Shown here: positions 14,601 to 24,111 of the stretch, piece by piece
Numbering within the stretch: the stretch's first letter is position 1
How the letters are laid out: each line of letters starts with the position of its first letter
Assembly (NCBI GenBank): GCA_964017195.1
Contig: OZ024887.1
Coordinates: 61,550,811-61,614,810 of the forward strand
DNA: 64,000 bases
From: Siderastrea radians
Taxonomy: Eukaryota; Cnidaria; Anthozoa; Scleractinia; Rhizangiidae
Direction: 5' to 3'
Translations under genes and position numbers: made by a program
The notes under the pieces: model-generated
The model's input: the letters and a program-made list of their open reading frames with translations, nothing else
What the model was told of the DNA's origin: nothing
The model's database searches: none

Positions 14601-16434
14601 ACTGAGCTCTGTAAATTTGCGTGGAATGTTTCGGCAAATAACTCAAGAACGGTGTACCGCACAGACTTGAGACTTGGAGAAGTTGACTATTTATTTATCT
14701 TTTGTAACATATGAAATTCCTAGCTTCAGTTATTGAATGCAGGTTTCGAATTTATTTTTTGAAAACCGGCAATACCAGCGAGAAGATGAACTATTCGCAA
14801 TTCTGTGTATTGTTTTATTTAAAAATTCAGCACATTCCTTCTTGTATTTCTTAATGTTTTACTTCATATTGAGACTAACACTGTATAAATGCGTCTTTTT
14901 TCTTTCTATCCAGTGGTCCTGTGAACTCCAAACTGGACTAGTTCCGCCAGCGCGAGTGAAACGCTTTTCAGGAGAAAACTTTACCTTCCGAAGATCCTTC
15001 CGAAGTATTTTCCTCGGTGTCATCGTTCATTTCATTTTGTTCTGTATCAGTATCTTGATTTTTCCCGTTTTCTTCTTCAAGCGCCTCCTTGGCTTCTTTC
15101 TCGCTGGATCCACTCAAGTTCAGCTCCTCATCTATCTCCGTTTCTTTCTGAGATGCGTCACCTTGGGAAAATTATTAAAAGTGAAAAAAAAAATGCTTTT
15201 GAGGGTGATACTTTTCTGTGTCCAACCGAAAAGGAGAAGCTTATCTATTGCAATTCATTTTATTGCGAAATAGTCGCTTTTCTCTTATAAAAGGCCTCGT
15301 CCAATCTCGTCCAATTTTCTCAAATGGCCTCCAGTCGTACTCTCCTACGCAGTTGCGCACTTCCATGTACCGAAAAAGCTTACTGCACAACAGTACGGAC
15401 GTCCGGAACAATGAAATGGCGCCTTACGGCCACTCCACTATTAAGATCACCTCATTAATCACGTCACTTTATACTGCATTCTCGGTTATTCTCATTAACT
15501 TTTTAATTTTGGTTATTGCAGTTCTACCTTTTTCCGATTGGCTTACCGCACACAGGTTACAGGCGATTTTGCCATGAGGAATTTGGATGCCATGTCAAAT
15601 TCTGTGACGATCAAAAGTTTTAATTGCAAAGGAAAATTTTTGTCCAAATATATAATAGTATATGTTTAAATTATCAGCAACGATTACTAAAGTTGAGAAT
15701 TTAATAAAAATTTTTCCACTCACGCTTGTTTGACTAAGGGTCCCCGCAAACGAGGAAACATTGTTGCGGAAACAATGTTGAGGAAATATGTTTCCCTGTT
15801 TGGGCGCGAAAGAACATTTTTTGCAGAAAAATGTTTCTCATTTTTTTCAGAAATAATTCGTTTTCTTAACAAACGTTTCGCCATTTGCACACCAAGGAAA
15901 CGATGTTGACTGGGTTTGTGGTCGCGTAGGCTGTATTTCCTAAATTGAGAACGCGCAAACCTCTGTTTTCAGTGAAATGGTCCTTGGGAAACATTGTTTC
16001 TCACTCGTCTGCGCGCCCAAGAAAGATTTCGGGAAACAATGTTTCTGCAACAATAATACCTCGTTTGCGGGGCCCTTAAGGTGACTATAACCAACTGGGC
16101 GCGTCAATTATTACCCAGAATCCAACGCGCGCTCGTGGAATAATTAAAGAATTTACAAACCGCCTCAATCCAGTAACCCGTTTTCACATACTGCGAGATT
16201 TCTGTGACGCGCTGGTGGTGCATTTTATCTTGACAGACTCGTGCAGTTTACGTTACGGTTTGTTTTGATAGCTAATATGTAGTTACAAGTATAGCCTTTC
16301 GTCCTTTTTTAAAGCTTTTATTTCAGTTCTTTGCAATACAAACAAAAACGTTGACTGTTTCAGAGGGATTGTTACCTACCTTGATTCGACAGGAGCACCA
16401 CAGCAAAGAGCAATTGAAACACAAGTTTTTTCAT
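1..16434 (-). CDS. Secreted multidomain MACPF protein, copy A (14 coding exons, 3' end off window)
   Basis: Coding exons, 5' to 3' on the minus strand: 16434-16380, 15161-14985, 12886-12702, 11920-11678, 10671-10559, 9956-9726, 8767-8655, 8098-7686, 6321-6065, 5508-5016, 3673-3307, 2829-2701, 1952-1706 and 413-1. Every junction is GT-AG and the phases agree throughout. The visible part codes for 1145 residues; adding the end seen in copy B gives about 1174. Domain order: signal peptide (1-~18), acidic stretch (~19-78), helical stretch (~80-139), Cys-containing N-domain (~140-220), MACPF (~225-510), Thr-rich linker, farnesoic-acid-O-methyltransferase-like domain (~690-870), furin-like Cys module (~883-925), pentraxin/LamG-like domain (~926-1110), Thr-rich basic tail. 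MACPF proteins typically insert into membranes in immunity, venom or development; which applies here is inference. No frameshift or stop was found. Introns not listed separately show only AT-rich sequence. Confidence 0.85.
414..1705 (-). other. Intron 13 of copy A
   Basis: No exon is seen. About 540-720 resembles the inner part of the inverted-repeat element at 19521-20327 (the G-G-A-T-A-A-A-T-T-T-T-G-C core followed by T-G-T-A-A-A-T-G-A), so it is probably an older relative. The whole intron aligns with 61814-63073 in copy B. Confidence 0.5.
1706..1952 (-). CDS. Copy A exon 13: first half of pentraxin/LamG-like domain
   Basis: The exon encodes beta-rich sequence including an S-S-C-M-W-V segment and the S-L-E-F-Y-Y strand. 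It starts after GTTTGCAG at 1953 and joins exon 12 in phase 1. The equivalent exon in copy B (63074-63320) has the same length. Confidence 0.8.
2398..2664. repeat. (AT)n microsatellite in intron 12 of copy A
   Basis: Three blocks of alternating AT, the longest spanning about 2545-2650, with rare G or C interruptions. Open frames of Tyr-Ile repeats across it are artefacts of the repeat. Confidence 0.95.
2701..2829 (-). CDS. Copy A exon 12: furin-like Cys-rich module
   Basis: One 43-residue module with six Cys spaced like growth-factor-receptor/furin-like repeats (C...C-x2-C...C...C-P...C). It sits alone in one exon with phase 1 at both ends, the usual arrangement for a shuffled extracellular module. 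Confidence 0.8.
3307..3673 (-). CDS. Copy A exon 11: second half of FAMeT-like domain
   Basis: The acceptor TGGTCTAG at 3674-3676 gives a phase-0 join to exon 10. A closer AG gives the wrong frame and was discarded. The product has A-L-G-K-D, an internal strand V-T-I-T-G and the F-Y-A-F-G-N-K-D-V-P-V segment that closes this module. The donor GTTTGT after 3307 is chosen over a better-looking GTAAGT 30 bases on, because only the former joins exon 12 in frame. Confidence 0.75.
3812..4739. mobile_element. ~0.93 kb terminal-inverted-repeat element in intron 10 of copy A
   Basis: Both ends begin TTACAGC, then TTTACTCTAAC. About 90 bases at the left end match the reverse complement of the right end with few mismatches. 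No clear transposase is encoded and no convincing target-site duplication is visible. The TTACAGC start is not enough to name a superfamily. It sits between exons 10 and 11 and does not disturb either splice site. Confidence 0.75.
5016..5508 (-). CDS. Copy A exon 10: second linker and first half of FAMeT-like domain
   Basis: The first two thirds encode a charged domain I do not recognise, then a second Thr/Pro/Ala linker. The last third matches the first half of the farnesoic acid O-methyltransferase-like (Methyltransf_FA) module, with strands of the form H-F-x-A and Y-V-V-F-S-A followed by V-E-I-S. In secreted animal proteins this module is probably a ligand-binding beta fold rather than an enzyme. 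Donor GTACGA, phase 0. Confidence 0.75.
6065..6321 (-). CDS. Copy A exon 9: MACPF end and Thr/Pro linker
   Basis: The exon begins with a short conserved segment ending in C-P-P, then a linker of about 14 residues made only of Thr and Pro, which is likely O-glycosylated. After it comes a W-E-E-L segment and a basic helix. It leaves in phase 2. Confidence 0.75.
7686..8098 (-). CDS. Copy A exon 8: MACPF signature exon
   Basis: This exon holds the MACPF signature: R-W-G-T-H-F at about residues 378-383, followed by a G-G pair seven residues later. A Lys/Glu/Ala-rich helical stretch follows, matching the second helical cluster. This is the best single piece of evidence for the family. The acceptor ACAAAACAG is weak in pyrimidines but gives the correct frame; the donor is GTTTGT. 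Confidence 0.85.
8655..8767 (-). CDS. Copy A exon 7: MACPF core
   Basis: The exon encodes an L-R-E-F-x-x-L-P segment just before the MACPF signature. A similar segment precedes the W/Y-G-T-H motif in perforin-like proteins. The acceptor is ATTGCAG and the donor GTAAGT; it leaves in phase 1. Confidence 0.8.
9726..9956 (-). CDS. Copy A exon 6: MACPF, first TMH-like region
   Basis: The exon encodes a Ser/Gly/Ala-rich segment (including S-S-S-S-S-A-G) within a helix-prone stretch. This is consistent with the first helical cluster that unfolds into a membrane hairpin in MACPF proteins; that assignment is inference from its position. Acceptor TTAAG and donor GTAAGT are in phase with both neighbours. 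Confidence 0.8.
10559..10671 (-). CDS. Copy A exon 5: start of MACPF domain
   Basis: The exon encodes the G-V-G-F-D-G-R-G-E-Y-S segment typical of the first strand region of MACPF domains, then a short basic run with one Cys. Donor GTGAGT; it leaves in phase 2. Confidence 0.8.
11678..11920 (-). CDS. Copy A exon 4: Cys-containing domain before the MACPF
   Basis: Eighty-one codons in phase 0 on both sides. The product contains a Pro/Gly-rich segment and a C-W-G...C...C arrangement with an N-Y-T glycosylation sequon, which fits an extracellular fold. I do not recognise a named domain. The acceptor is CATCGCAG and the donor GTTTGT. Confidence 0.8.
12702..12886 (-). CDS. Copy A exon 3: helical segment
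   Basis: The exon encodes an alternating charged and hydrophobic stretch rich in Lys, Glu, Val and Leu, with no Pro or Gly in its second half, as expected of one or two amphipathic helices. The acceptor TTTTTTCAG and the donor GTAAGC are strong. It leaves in phase 0. Confidence 0.8.
13210..13514. mobile_element. ~305 bp inverted-repeat element (MITE) in intron 2 of copy A
   Basis: The ends are AAGGCCCGTTTAC and its reverse complement. Subterminal parts repeat the words GCGATTT, TGCAAT and GCGACAAA in opposite orientations, so most of the element can fold on itself. It has no coding capacity. Confidence 0.75.
14556..14592. repeat. Perfect 15-bp inverted repeat carrying a YY1-like motif
   Basis: GCCATGTTGGTGTCC at 14556-14570 is followed by a 7-base loop and its exact reverse complement at 14578-14592. 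The CCGCCATGTTG core resembles the animal YY1 site. It lies in intron 2. Confidence 0.7.
14985..15161 (-). CDS. Copy A exon 2: acidic segment
   Basis: This exon holds 59 codons' worth of sequence dominated by Glu, Asp, Asn, Ser and Lys, with no hydrophobic core. It follows the signal peptide directly and may be a propeptide or a flexible acidic spacer; that role is inference. The acceptor is CCCAAG and the donor GTAAAG. It enters and leaves in phase 1, so it could be skipped without breaking the frame. Confidence 0.8.
15735..16079. mobile_element. ~345 bp inverted-repeat element (MITE) in intron 1 of copy A
   Basis: The ends read TAAGGG(T)CCCCGCAAACGAG in inverted orientation. Inside, the words GGAAACATTGTT and AACAATGTTTC recur on both arms. 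It is non-coding. It lies between exon 1 and exon 2. Confidence 0.75.
16380..16434 (-). CDS. Copy A exon 1: start codon and signal peptide
   Basis: The ATG lies at 16434-16432. Two lysines follow it, then a hydrophobic run (L-V-F-Q-L-L-F-A-V-V-L-L), a classic secretory signal. The donor GTAGGT follows 16380. Upstream, a CTAG acceptor ends at 16452, so this exon starts in the 5' UTR at 16451 and a non-coding first exon must lie further upstream. It ends one base into a codon. Confidence 0.85.
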
Positions 16435-16662
16435 GGTTGTTCCGTCGGCAGCTAGATGAGGAATTGTATGTTAAAGAATCCTTAACGGGAATAGAAAAGT
16501 TTACCATAATCACGTTAACATAATCGTACTGACCAATGTTACCTCAGTATGAGTAAAGAAAACATAAGGGGGGCAATAATTCGCCTTCGCGGAGCGCGTA
16601 AAAACTGTATATGTGCCTTAGGGAAGATATGAAATTGAAAAATTAATTCGGATATCACTTAC

Positions 16663-16803
16663 GACTGTGTGACTTTGCCAAAAGAGGCTGAAATCCAGAA
16701 TTTAGGAGTGCAGAGCCCTGTGGTACTTGAAGGCCGTTAAAAGTGTGTGTCATTTAGCAGTCGGAGCAAATGCCCCTCATTTATCGGTTATCAGTTAAGT
16801 TAA
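16663..16803 (-). other. Likely non-coding first exon of copy A (proximal version)
   Basis: A good donor (GTC then GTAAGT, at 16662-16657) faces the UTR acceptor at 16452, giving an intron of about 200 bases. The upstream edge is not determined; 16803 is the limit of the best-conserved block. An identical block recurs 998 bases upstream. Confidence 0.45.
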
Positions 16804-17006
16804 AATTTTAGCTGAGTTTTAATTGTGAAATAAATTTCCTTCTAAATTAGTGAGCGGGAACGGAATGGAAAAGAAACACCATGATATCTCCATTACAGTA
16901 TTATTGCAGAAGACTAATTTTTTTTAAAGGTCTGGTTTGGTTCCCTTTAAAAAAGTCATAAAACTACTGAAACTCCAATTTAGGGATTAATTATTGCAGC
17001 TACTTC

Positions 17007-17349
17007 AGTTCAAGTCTAAAACACCCTGAGAAAACAATTAAGACGTGTAAGGAAGAGAACAAAACGAGAGAGGATTTCTTGCAAGAGAATAATATCACAA
17101 TAAGTTCAAAAAGCATTGTTTTCAGTTGAGCTTTTGTCTTGAACGCGATAACTATCCAAATCGTGGGGAAACGTAAAGTACACGTATTGACAAGAACCAA
17201 TAACGCGACGCTTCTCCTTCGCCTGTTTGCCTTTGAATTAATGAAAAGTAAACTAACCCTTAAGCTTACCTTTGTAAAACAGTACCTCACGCTTGACTTT
17301 AGCCGGAACAATAGTGTGGACAGTGGAATGCATCTTTTTTATGTTCGAC
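17007..17349. other. 343 bp present in only one of the two duplicated units
   Basis: In unit 2 the flanking sequences meet directly (GCTACTTC then CCGAGG). The extra piece has no clear terminal repeats or target duplication, so it is an insertion in unit 1 or a deletion from unit 2. No coding signal is seen. Confidence 0.6.
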
Positions 17350-17660
17350 CCGAGGTTAAGAATTAATCAACCTTACATAGTCCAGCATACGGTTCATCGG
17401 CCACAAAACAAAGACATTTGACAGATCGAGACAGTTAAAACTCGTAAAACGTCAGATGACATAAAATTTTAAAACAGCCACTCCCGTGAACGAAAGAACG
17501 TTTTATCCTGGCCCTCAACCATTACCAAAAGGGTAAGGCGCAAAACGTTAAATTGACGAAATGTTAATCTACAAGCTACGAGGAAATTTTCCATTGTTTA
17601 TTTCACCCTTAAGAGTGAGTCAGGCCTGAAGGGGTTTTACGATATGGGGATATCACTTAC

Positions 17661-17801
17661 GACTGTGTGACTTTGCCAAAAGAGGCTGAAATCCAGAATT
17701 TAGGAGTGCAGAGCCCTGTGGTACTTGAAGGCCGTTAAAAGTGTGTGTCATTTAGCAGTCGGAGCAAATGCCCCTCATTTATCGGTTATCAGTTAAGTTA
17801 A
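17661..17801 (-). other. Likely non-coding first exon of copy A (distal duplicate)
   Basis: This is the same sequence as 16663-16803, with the donor GTAAGT intact at 17660-17655. It could serve as an alternative first exon and promoter for the same coding region. That use is inference. Confidence 0.4.
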
Positions 17802-18294
17802 CATATTTGCTAAGTTTTAATTGTGAAATAAATTTCCTTCTAAATAAGTTAGCGCGAACGGAATGGAAAAGAAAACTCCATGATATCTCCTTTAAAGTAT
17901 TATTGCAGAAGTCATTTTTTTTTATAAAGGTCTGGTTTGGTTCCCTTAAAAAAAAGCCATAAAACTACTGAAACTCCAACTTAGGGTTTCATTATTACAG
18001 CTACTTCCCGAGGTTAAGAATTAATCAACCTTACATAGTCCATCGTATGGTTTATCGGTCACAAAACAAAGACATTTGACAGATTGAGACAGTTAAAACT
18101 CATAAAACGTCAGATGACATATAAAATTTTAAAACAGCCACTCCCGTGAACGAAAGAACGTTTTCCCTGGCCCTCAACCATAACCAAAGCGTTAAATTGA
18201 CGAAATATAAATCTATAAGCTACAAGGAAATTTTCCATTGTTTATTTCACTCTTAAGAGTGAGTCAGGCCTGAAGGGGTTTTACGATATGGGGA

Positions 18295-19520
18295 ACTTTG
18301 TCAGTTTGTCGCCACCGTCAAATTAAACTGTCTTTTTCCTACTGTAAATTGTCTCACAGCCGGTGCCTTACAAAGACTTCACATTTACAATGCAAAGTAC
18401 ATTATTGTTAATTATTGTTTGTTTCTGTGTTGGTGAATTTAGGCTGGGATTTATCCATGAAGTTCTTTGAGGAAATTAAAGTTTCTAAGACGCAAAGACG
18501 TAGAGATTTGTCACTAACAGAGCCACAACGGCTTAGTTCAGCATTAAATAATAATTGAGTCGTTAATTGTAAAACGTTTAGGCGAACAGTGAACAAGATT
18601 AACCGACAAGCACCCAATGACTAGAAATTTAGGTGTCCACTTTGAAGAGACAATGTTCTGCACCTTTAACCACCAATTCCTTGAAAAAGACTTTCCTGAC
18701 AGTAGGATGACTTGTCAGTTCAATTTTGTCCTTAAATCTCTTTAAATCCTGAGTTCATCGCGGTAGCAAAGAAAATATTTTCATATATTTTTATGGACAT
18801 GGTGGAACAAACACAATGATGTGAGTGGTACGTTGAATAATTTATCGCACAAAACAGTGGATGGATTGGTACAATGCGTGATTTTATAGGTGTCTGCTAC
18901 ATAAAAGTAAAAGTTCAGTGTAAATTTAAAGTGTCAACCTAAAACAAACAATGGCAATAAGATTATAACAGAATTTTTAAGAGTGCCGTGAAACAACAGT
19001 CTATCAAGGTTGAGCAAACGAATAAAACATGCAATGTATTTCGAAAAGATATGGTGCTGGACCTCGCTCTGTTCTCCTGAAACCCTGTGATTACAGTTTA
19101 TCGTGATCACTACTAAATTTTAGCATTTTCTATTGGCTCACTGAAGTAACTTTTTTATCAGCCTGGTTTTCTTGGTACCCGATCCTTGAAACGAATCCTT
19201 CAGAAAGGGTAAGTGGTATTAAAGACAAGCAATTAACAAGGTGATGTATTTACATGTAGAAATTTTTGTGATCTAAGATCTGCCCAGAAGAATGGCGCAA
19301 GGGAGCTACTTTTCATCAAATAAAAATAAAAGTCTGATAGACAAATGAATTATGGTTACTTTCACAAGTCTCATAGACAAACAAACTAGGCCTAAAAAGT
19401 TCCCTCGAACATTGCTGCTGTCAACGATTTCAATATGCTATGAATCAGGATGTGTGTTTTTACTAGAAACGAGGAGTGCGTGATTAATTCGAATATTTTC
19501 TTTCATAGAGGCTATGAAAA
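18295..19520. other. Intergenic, no gene seen
   Basis: AT-rich unique-looking sequence upstream of copy A. Short open frames have no recognisable product. Confidence 0.5.
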
Positions 19521-20327
19521 GGCCGATTTACACTACCGAAAATTTTTGGCACGGCTAGGATAAAAATGGTACGCGTACCAAAAAAAGTTGTTCGGCTCGG
19601 ATAAATTTTGCAGTGTAAATGACTTTCCCCGTGCCAAATTTCATCAGTGCCGAATCAATTTTACCGGCGTGCTCGGAACGCGGTCTGAAGAGGTAGTCCG
19701 AGCATGGATAAAATTGGTACGCGTACCAAAAAAACCGGCCCGGCTCGGATAAAATCTTCATTGTAAACGATTACCCGAGCCCAAGCGATTTTTTTCTTAA
19801 CGATTATCGCTTCTTTATTGGCTTTGGTCAGCTCCATTTTCTCAAACTTATGCACAATTTTAACTGAAGACAACATGGAAGTGACAAAGTGAAAGTTCTC
19901 AAGAAAATCCTGTTTTCTTTTCCTTCAATGGTTTTCTCAAATTAATGAAACTGAGAAATAAGCCGAGGAAAATAAAGTACACGCGAGTATTGCTGCCTTT
20001 GTTAGAAACAGGCTGCATATTCACTTCTTTTTCCTAGAAAGTAGTTGATATGTCTCTTTCATTTGAACGCGAGATGCCTTGACTTGACTTGAGATAAGAT
20101 GGAAAGCCCGCCATCAGTTTGAATGAAAGCGTCCGCATGCGTATTAAGTAAAATTTAAGAACGCTGGCCCAAAACGTGAGCCGGGTTCCCGTGCCAAAAC
20201 GTTATTTTACAGTGTTTAGCACGGTAGAAAATAGGATGTGTAAACGGGGTTACCGTGCTACATTTTTTGGTACGCGTGCCATTTTTATCCGAGCCGTGCC
20301 AGAAGTTTTAGGTAGTGTAAATCGGCC
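19521..20327. mobile_element. ~0.8 kb inverted-repeat element (MITE-like)
   Basis: The ends read GGCCGATTTACACTACC and its reverse complement; the similarity runs inward about 65 bases through TTGGCACGGCT and GGTACGCGTACC. The left arm also holds two further copies of the ACGCGTACCAAAAAAA word. No transposase is evident. A diverged relative lies in intron 13 of copy A. Confidence 0.75.
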
Positions 20328-22382
20328 TAAATATTCAAGAGGAACCACGATGTTTTGACTGAAAAATAGTTTAATGGAAATTGTTAACGCTCTTGTTTAT
20401 ACGCTTTTTTTTCTTCACCGTGTTTTAACGCGAACCTATAATTATTTCTTGCCTTTGCTGTCGAGAATACTATACTACTGGGCAGGGAGTGATTCTGTAT
20501 TTATTTTCATAAGTCATTCACCTTCGTGCCGTGTTGTGTATTTAGGTTACCCCATCTCCGTGAAGAAATGTTTAGGGTGAAATGTTTGACATTGCCCCTA
20601 GCGCTTTGTTTATCAAAAGCGCATTCATTGTCTGGTCTAACGAATGACATCCCTTGGACCTGGATTGCTAAGCAAGTTGACTCGAAAGACTTTCTGAAGA
20701 AGAAATTTACTTATAGGAATTTGCTTTACAATACTAACAGAACCTCGGGTTTGTTTAGTCATTGGGTCATTCCGCTCTCGACAAACAGAGGATCACAATA
20801 GACGATCACAATTATTTGCGCTAAAGTTAAGCTTTCCTTTTTAACAACACACTTTATTTACATATTTACAAACAATCAAATTGCCTACAAAACAAAAGTT
20901 TGAGTAAAATAGGACTGATATAATATGGCAAAGACAAAATATTCAAATATATTGGTTTGTGTTAATACAATGAATTAGAAAAAGAAGCCGACTTTGTGTG
21001 TGAACAAAGACATTGCTTTATTCTGAAATTGTTTTAGGTCTTGTTCATCTTCGAAGTTAATGAAAAAAAGACAAAAGTATATATATAAATAAGAGCTTAC
21101 ACGTTTTTATTTTCCTTTCTGTCACGTACTCAAAACGTCTTCGCCCTGCCTGTTTAAAATTTCAAAACATTTGTCCATGCAAATCCTTCATATGAGAGGA
21201 AGTATTTGAAATAATCACGCCTTTTTAACACGGAATTCTTGTCAGTTTATTTTGTTTTCGCAAGGAAGCATGACGTGGAATAAGTTGACAGAATAGCACG
21301 ATTCAGGACTCTTTTACAAGAAATGTACGTGGACATCTGATTTAGTGGGGAAGACAGTATAACTAACTGAACCCCAGCTGAGCAGATACATCGAAATGAA
21401 AACAACGATAAAGACTTTATAGTATCAGACATGAGACTTTCATTCCAGTCTGTTAAAATAGGAAGCCTTCTTGGATTGTCTTTCGATCTAATAAGGGTGG
21501 TATATTATAATTTAAACCACAAAATAACGCTTCTTAATGCTGTCACCTGATCACCTGTGGTTGTCCCGACTCATTAAAGCTGTTGCTTTCTCAAGCATAA
21601 CGATTGTAACAAGTTTTAACGTAACGTTCAGCTTTTGTTTTGATTTTCCATAAAAGACTCTGATACCCAGACCGACCAGATGGAGCAGTTGCTCTAGTAA
21701 GGTGCCAGTTCGGATGTGAGAGTTTGTAACGTATTTGGCAGATCACACCTTTGTCAACTCGCCCATTGAACCAAGTCACCACCAATCCGTGTCATAAATT
21801 CTTCAACGAACCGCCAAATTCTGTGAAAATATTTTCTTCGCTGTTCAGCGAACGATATATTCTGCATTAACTAAAATAAGCGCTGAAATGAAGATACATC
21901 CCACGATCTGTCGACTGTTTTTATCACCAGATCACCGGTTAAAGATTACAATGGACAAGCAAATCGTGACAAGTTAACTTTTCAAATTGTCAAGAGGTTG
22001 TTACTTTGTAGGGGCATTCCCTTAACCGTAGAACCATGACGTTTAGTCGCCTTCAGATCCAAATTTTCCAGTTGTTTGATTAGTACGTGCTTGGGGGAAG
22101 TTTAACCTTTACTCGGGGGTAACATATACCTGCGTTATGTGTTCTGTGTTTAGTTTGAAAATATTTAAATTTGATTCGTTTGTCGGTTTACGGTTAATCT
22201 ATGTATCCAAGTGCCAAATTTAAAAATCATTGACCCATTTTTACTCTCGCTGTCTTTAGTGGAGTTTTTACGTTTGGCGGCTTAATTTTTTATGTTTAAA
22301 TTCGTCTAATTCTTGGACTTTGACAGCTAAAGCAAAACGAAAACTTATAGCGCTAGTTTTTTTTTATATTGAATGAGTCCTG
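20328..22382. other. Intergenic, no gene seen
   Basis: Open frames around 20374-20801 have no recognisable domain or start context, and I do not call a gene. The rest is AT-rich sequence. Confidence 0.45.
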
Positions 22383-22625
22383 GGGCCCGTTTTTCGAAAG
22401 TCCCGATAACTATTCGGGCCCGGAAAGATATTTTATGAGCGCATGGTTTACCTTAGCTAGAGATTCAAAGTTTTGTTGGTTTTTAAAACTGAGCAGTAAA
22501 ATTGTAAGTTGATGAAACAAGTGGAGCTGGTTTGCGGCTAAAAGTTACACCACCATTCTATATATTTTGAATTTAAAAGATAGCTCCGTGCCCGAAAAGT
22601 TACCGGGACTTTCGAGAAACGGGCT
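22383..22625. mobile_element. 243 bp MITE with 4-bp target duplication
   Basis: The ends are GGGCCCGTTTTTCGAAAGTC and, inverted, AGCCCGTTTCTCGAAAGTC. It is flanked by CCTG on both sides (22379-22382 and 22626-22629). It is non-coding. Confidence 0.8.
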
Positions 22626-22995
22626 CCTGTTTATCCGTGCTGAAGTCCTGGTGTTTCAAAGTTCCCTGAAACACCAATACCATGCACCCGTAAACTAGGG
22701 TGGCTTATACAATTCTTGAATAGTATAGTGCAATAAAATTGCCAATAGATTGTCATGGATAAACGTGACAAGGGATAAAAAATAAAATTGACCAAAGTTA
22801 GCGCCTCTAGACTATAAGAAAGATAAATGTATGAGCATTTCAAGCACGAAATTGGAGTAAAATTGACTATACATACTGTGTACTATCCTTTGAAGAACAA
22901 ATGTCCTTGCAAAGGTGTCTTAATTCGGTATTTGCTGACAATAATTAAAGAGGGCTAAGTTGTTTGAAGATGAATTTAACAAGGAAAATATAGAA

Positions 22996-23084
22996 TTAAA
23001 AGGAGAAGGTCACTCCAGAAACCGTATTTTTTGTGCTCGCTAATAAACAGACCATACGGTTTCTGGAGTGACCTTCTCCTTTAA
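22996..23084. repeat. Near-perfect 30-bp hairpin (snap-back repeat)
   Basis: The arm AAGGAGAAGGTCACTCCAG (continuing to ACCGTAT) is repeated exactly in inverted orientation across a spacer of roughly 30 bases, with TTAA-like flanks. A transcript would fold into a long stem. It is either a tiny MITE or a small-RNA hairpin. Confidence 0.75.
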
Positions 23085-24111
23085 GCCAGAAGGCCGGATA
23101 CTTAAGTACAGTCATGTCGTTTGTTTAATGCAGTCGATGTGTAATTGATAGTCCTTTAAAATTAATCCCTGAATCCTTTAAACAGACTCTAATTCTTAGA
23201 AAAGAACCACAAATTCAGGTGTCCGTTTACCTGTCAAGATTTCAGTCAATTGTTTCGCTTTGACGGGCCAATGAAACGTTGGTTGGAATTTGTGCTGTTG
23301 AATAATCCATAAACTTAGGTAGAACAAGACTTATTTCAGGGGCACCCAACGGTTCGTATCGGGGAATATCTGTTCGGAAGGTCTAAAATCGCCGGAGATT
23401 GCAGGAAAAGCTAGAGATTTCTTCGGCGAAACATCACGTCGAAATTTCGTAACTGGAGGACTTATTAGTTCCCATTGTTTTTCGGAGGGACAAAATATGT
23501 CGTTTAAAGTGCAAAATAAGGTCAGCTGGCATTTTTGGAGAGCCATGAGCAGCTCGGAAATTCAGCAGAGAGGATTCTGTTTCCTAAAATTTTATGCGAC
23601 CTAACTTTTCAGCTTAGCTTACACAAAACACTTGATCATTTAAAAATGGACTTGATCAAAGATTTCTGGACTTCCAAAGTTAACCATTTTAGGACTCGTA
23701 TCGTTACGATTTCATATACTGTTTTTTAAAACTAACCTAAATTTAGGTTTATTCACATACACTTGGTCGTTTGCTCTCATTTTATTGAGTTTTGCACATA
23801 CAACAGCAAAGTCACTAACTATTTTCCTCCTTATTTCACATACTTTTAGTCCAGTTAATCAACGCTGTTTTACTCGTCTTGCAAAATTGCGCATTTTCAT
23901 GCATATTTCCCCTATCGTATTTGGCCGTCTTTCCTTTACACCTTATAGGACCCTTTTAAGCTTTTATTTTCTTATCTCAATTCACGCCAAGTTCATATAC
24001 CAAGAATTGCCCTGCCAAAACCGTAAATATAAAACGACTGGAATTCGGGTTTGTGCTAAAATGGTATAAGCATCGAGCGCAAAATGCCGATTACTAATGC
24101 ATGTATACGTC

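Larger units (their letters stand above)
16651..18294. repeat. Tandem duplication of the 5' flank of copy A
   Basis: Unit 1 (16651-17648) and unit 2 (17649-18294) share long near-identical blocks: 16651-17006 with 17649-18005, and 17350-17648 with the rest of unit 2. Unit 1 carries a further 343 bases (17007-17349) that unit 2 lacks. Both units include the candidate first exon. Confidence 0.85.

Noticed and set aside
20374..20801. Two overlapping plus-strand frames upstream of copy A
   Set aside because: No recognisable domain, no clear start context and no splice sites. Left as unassigned.
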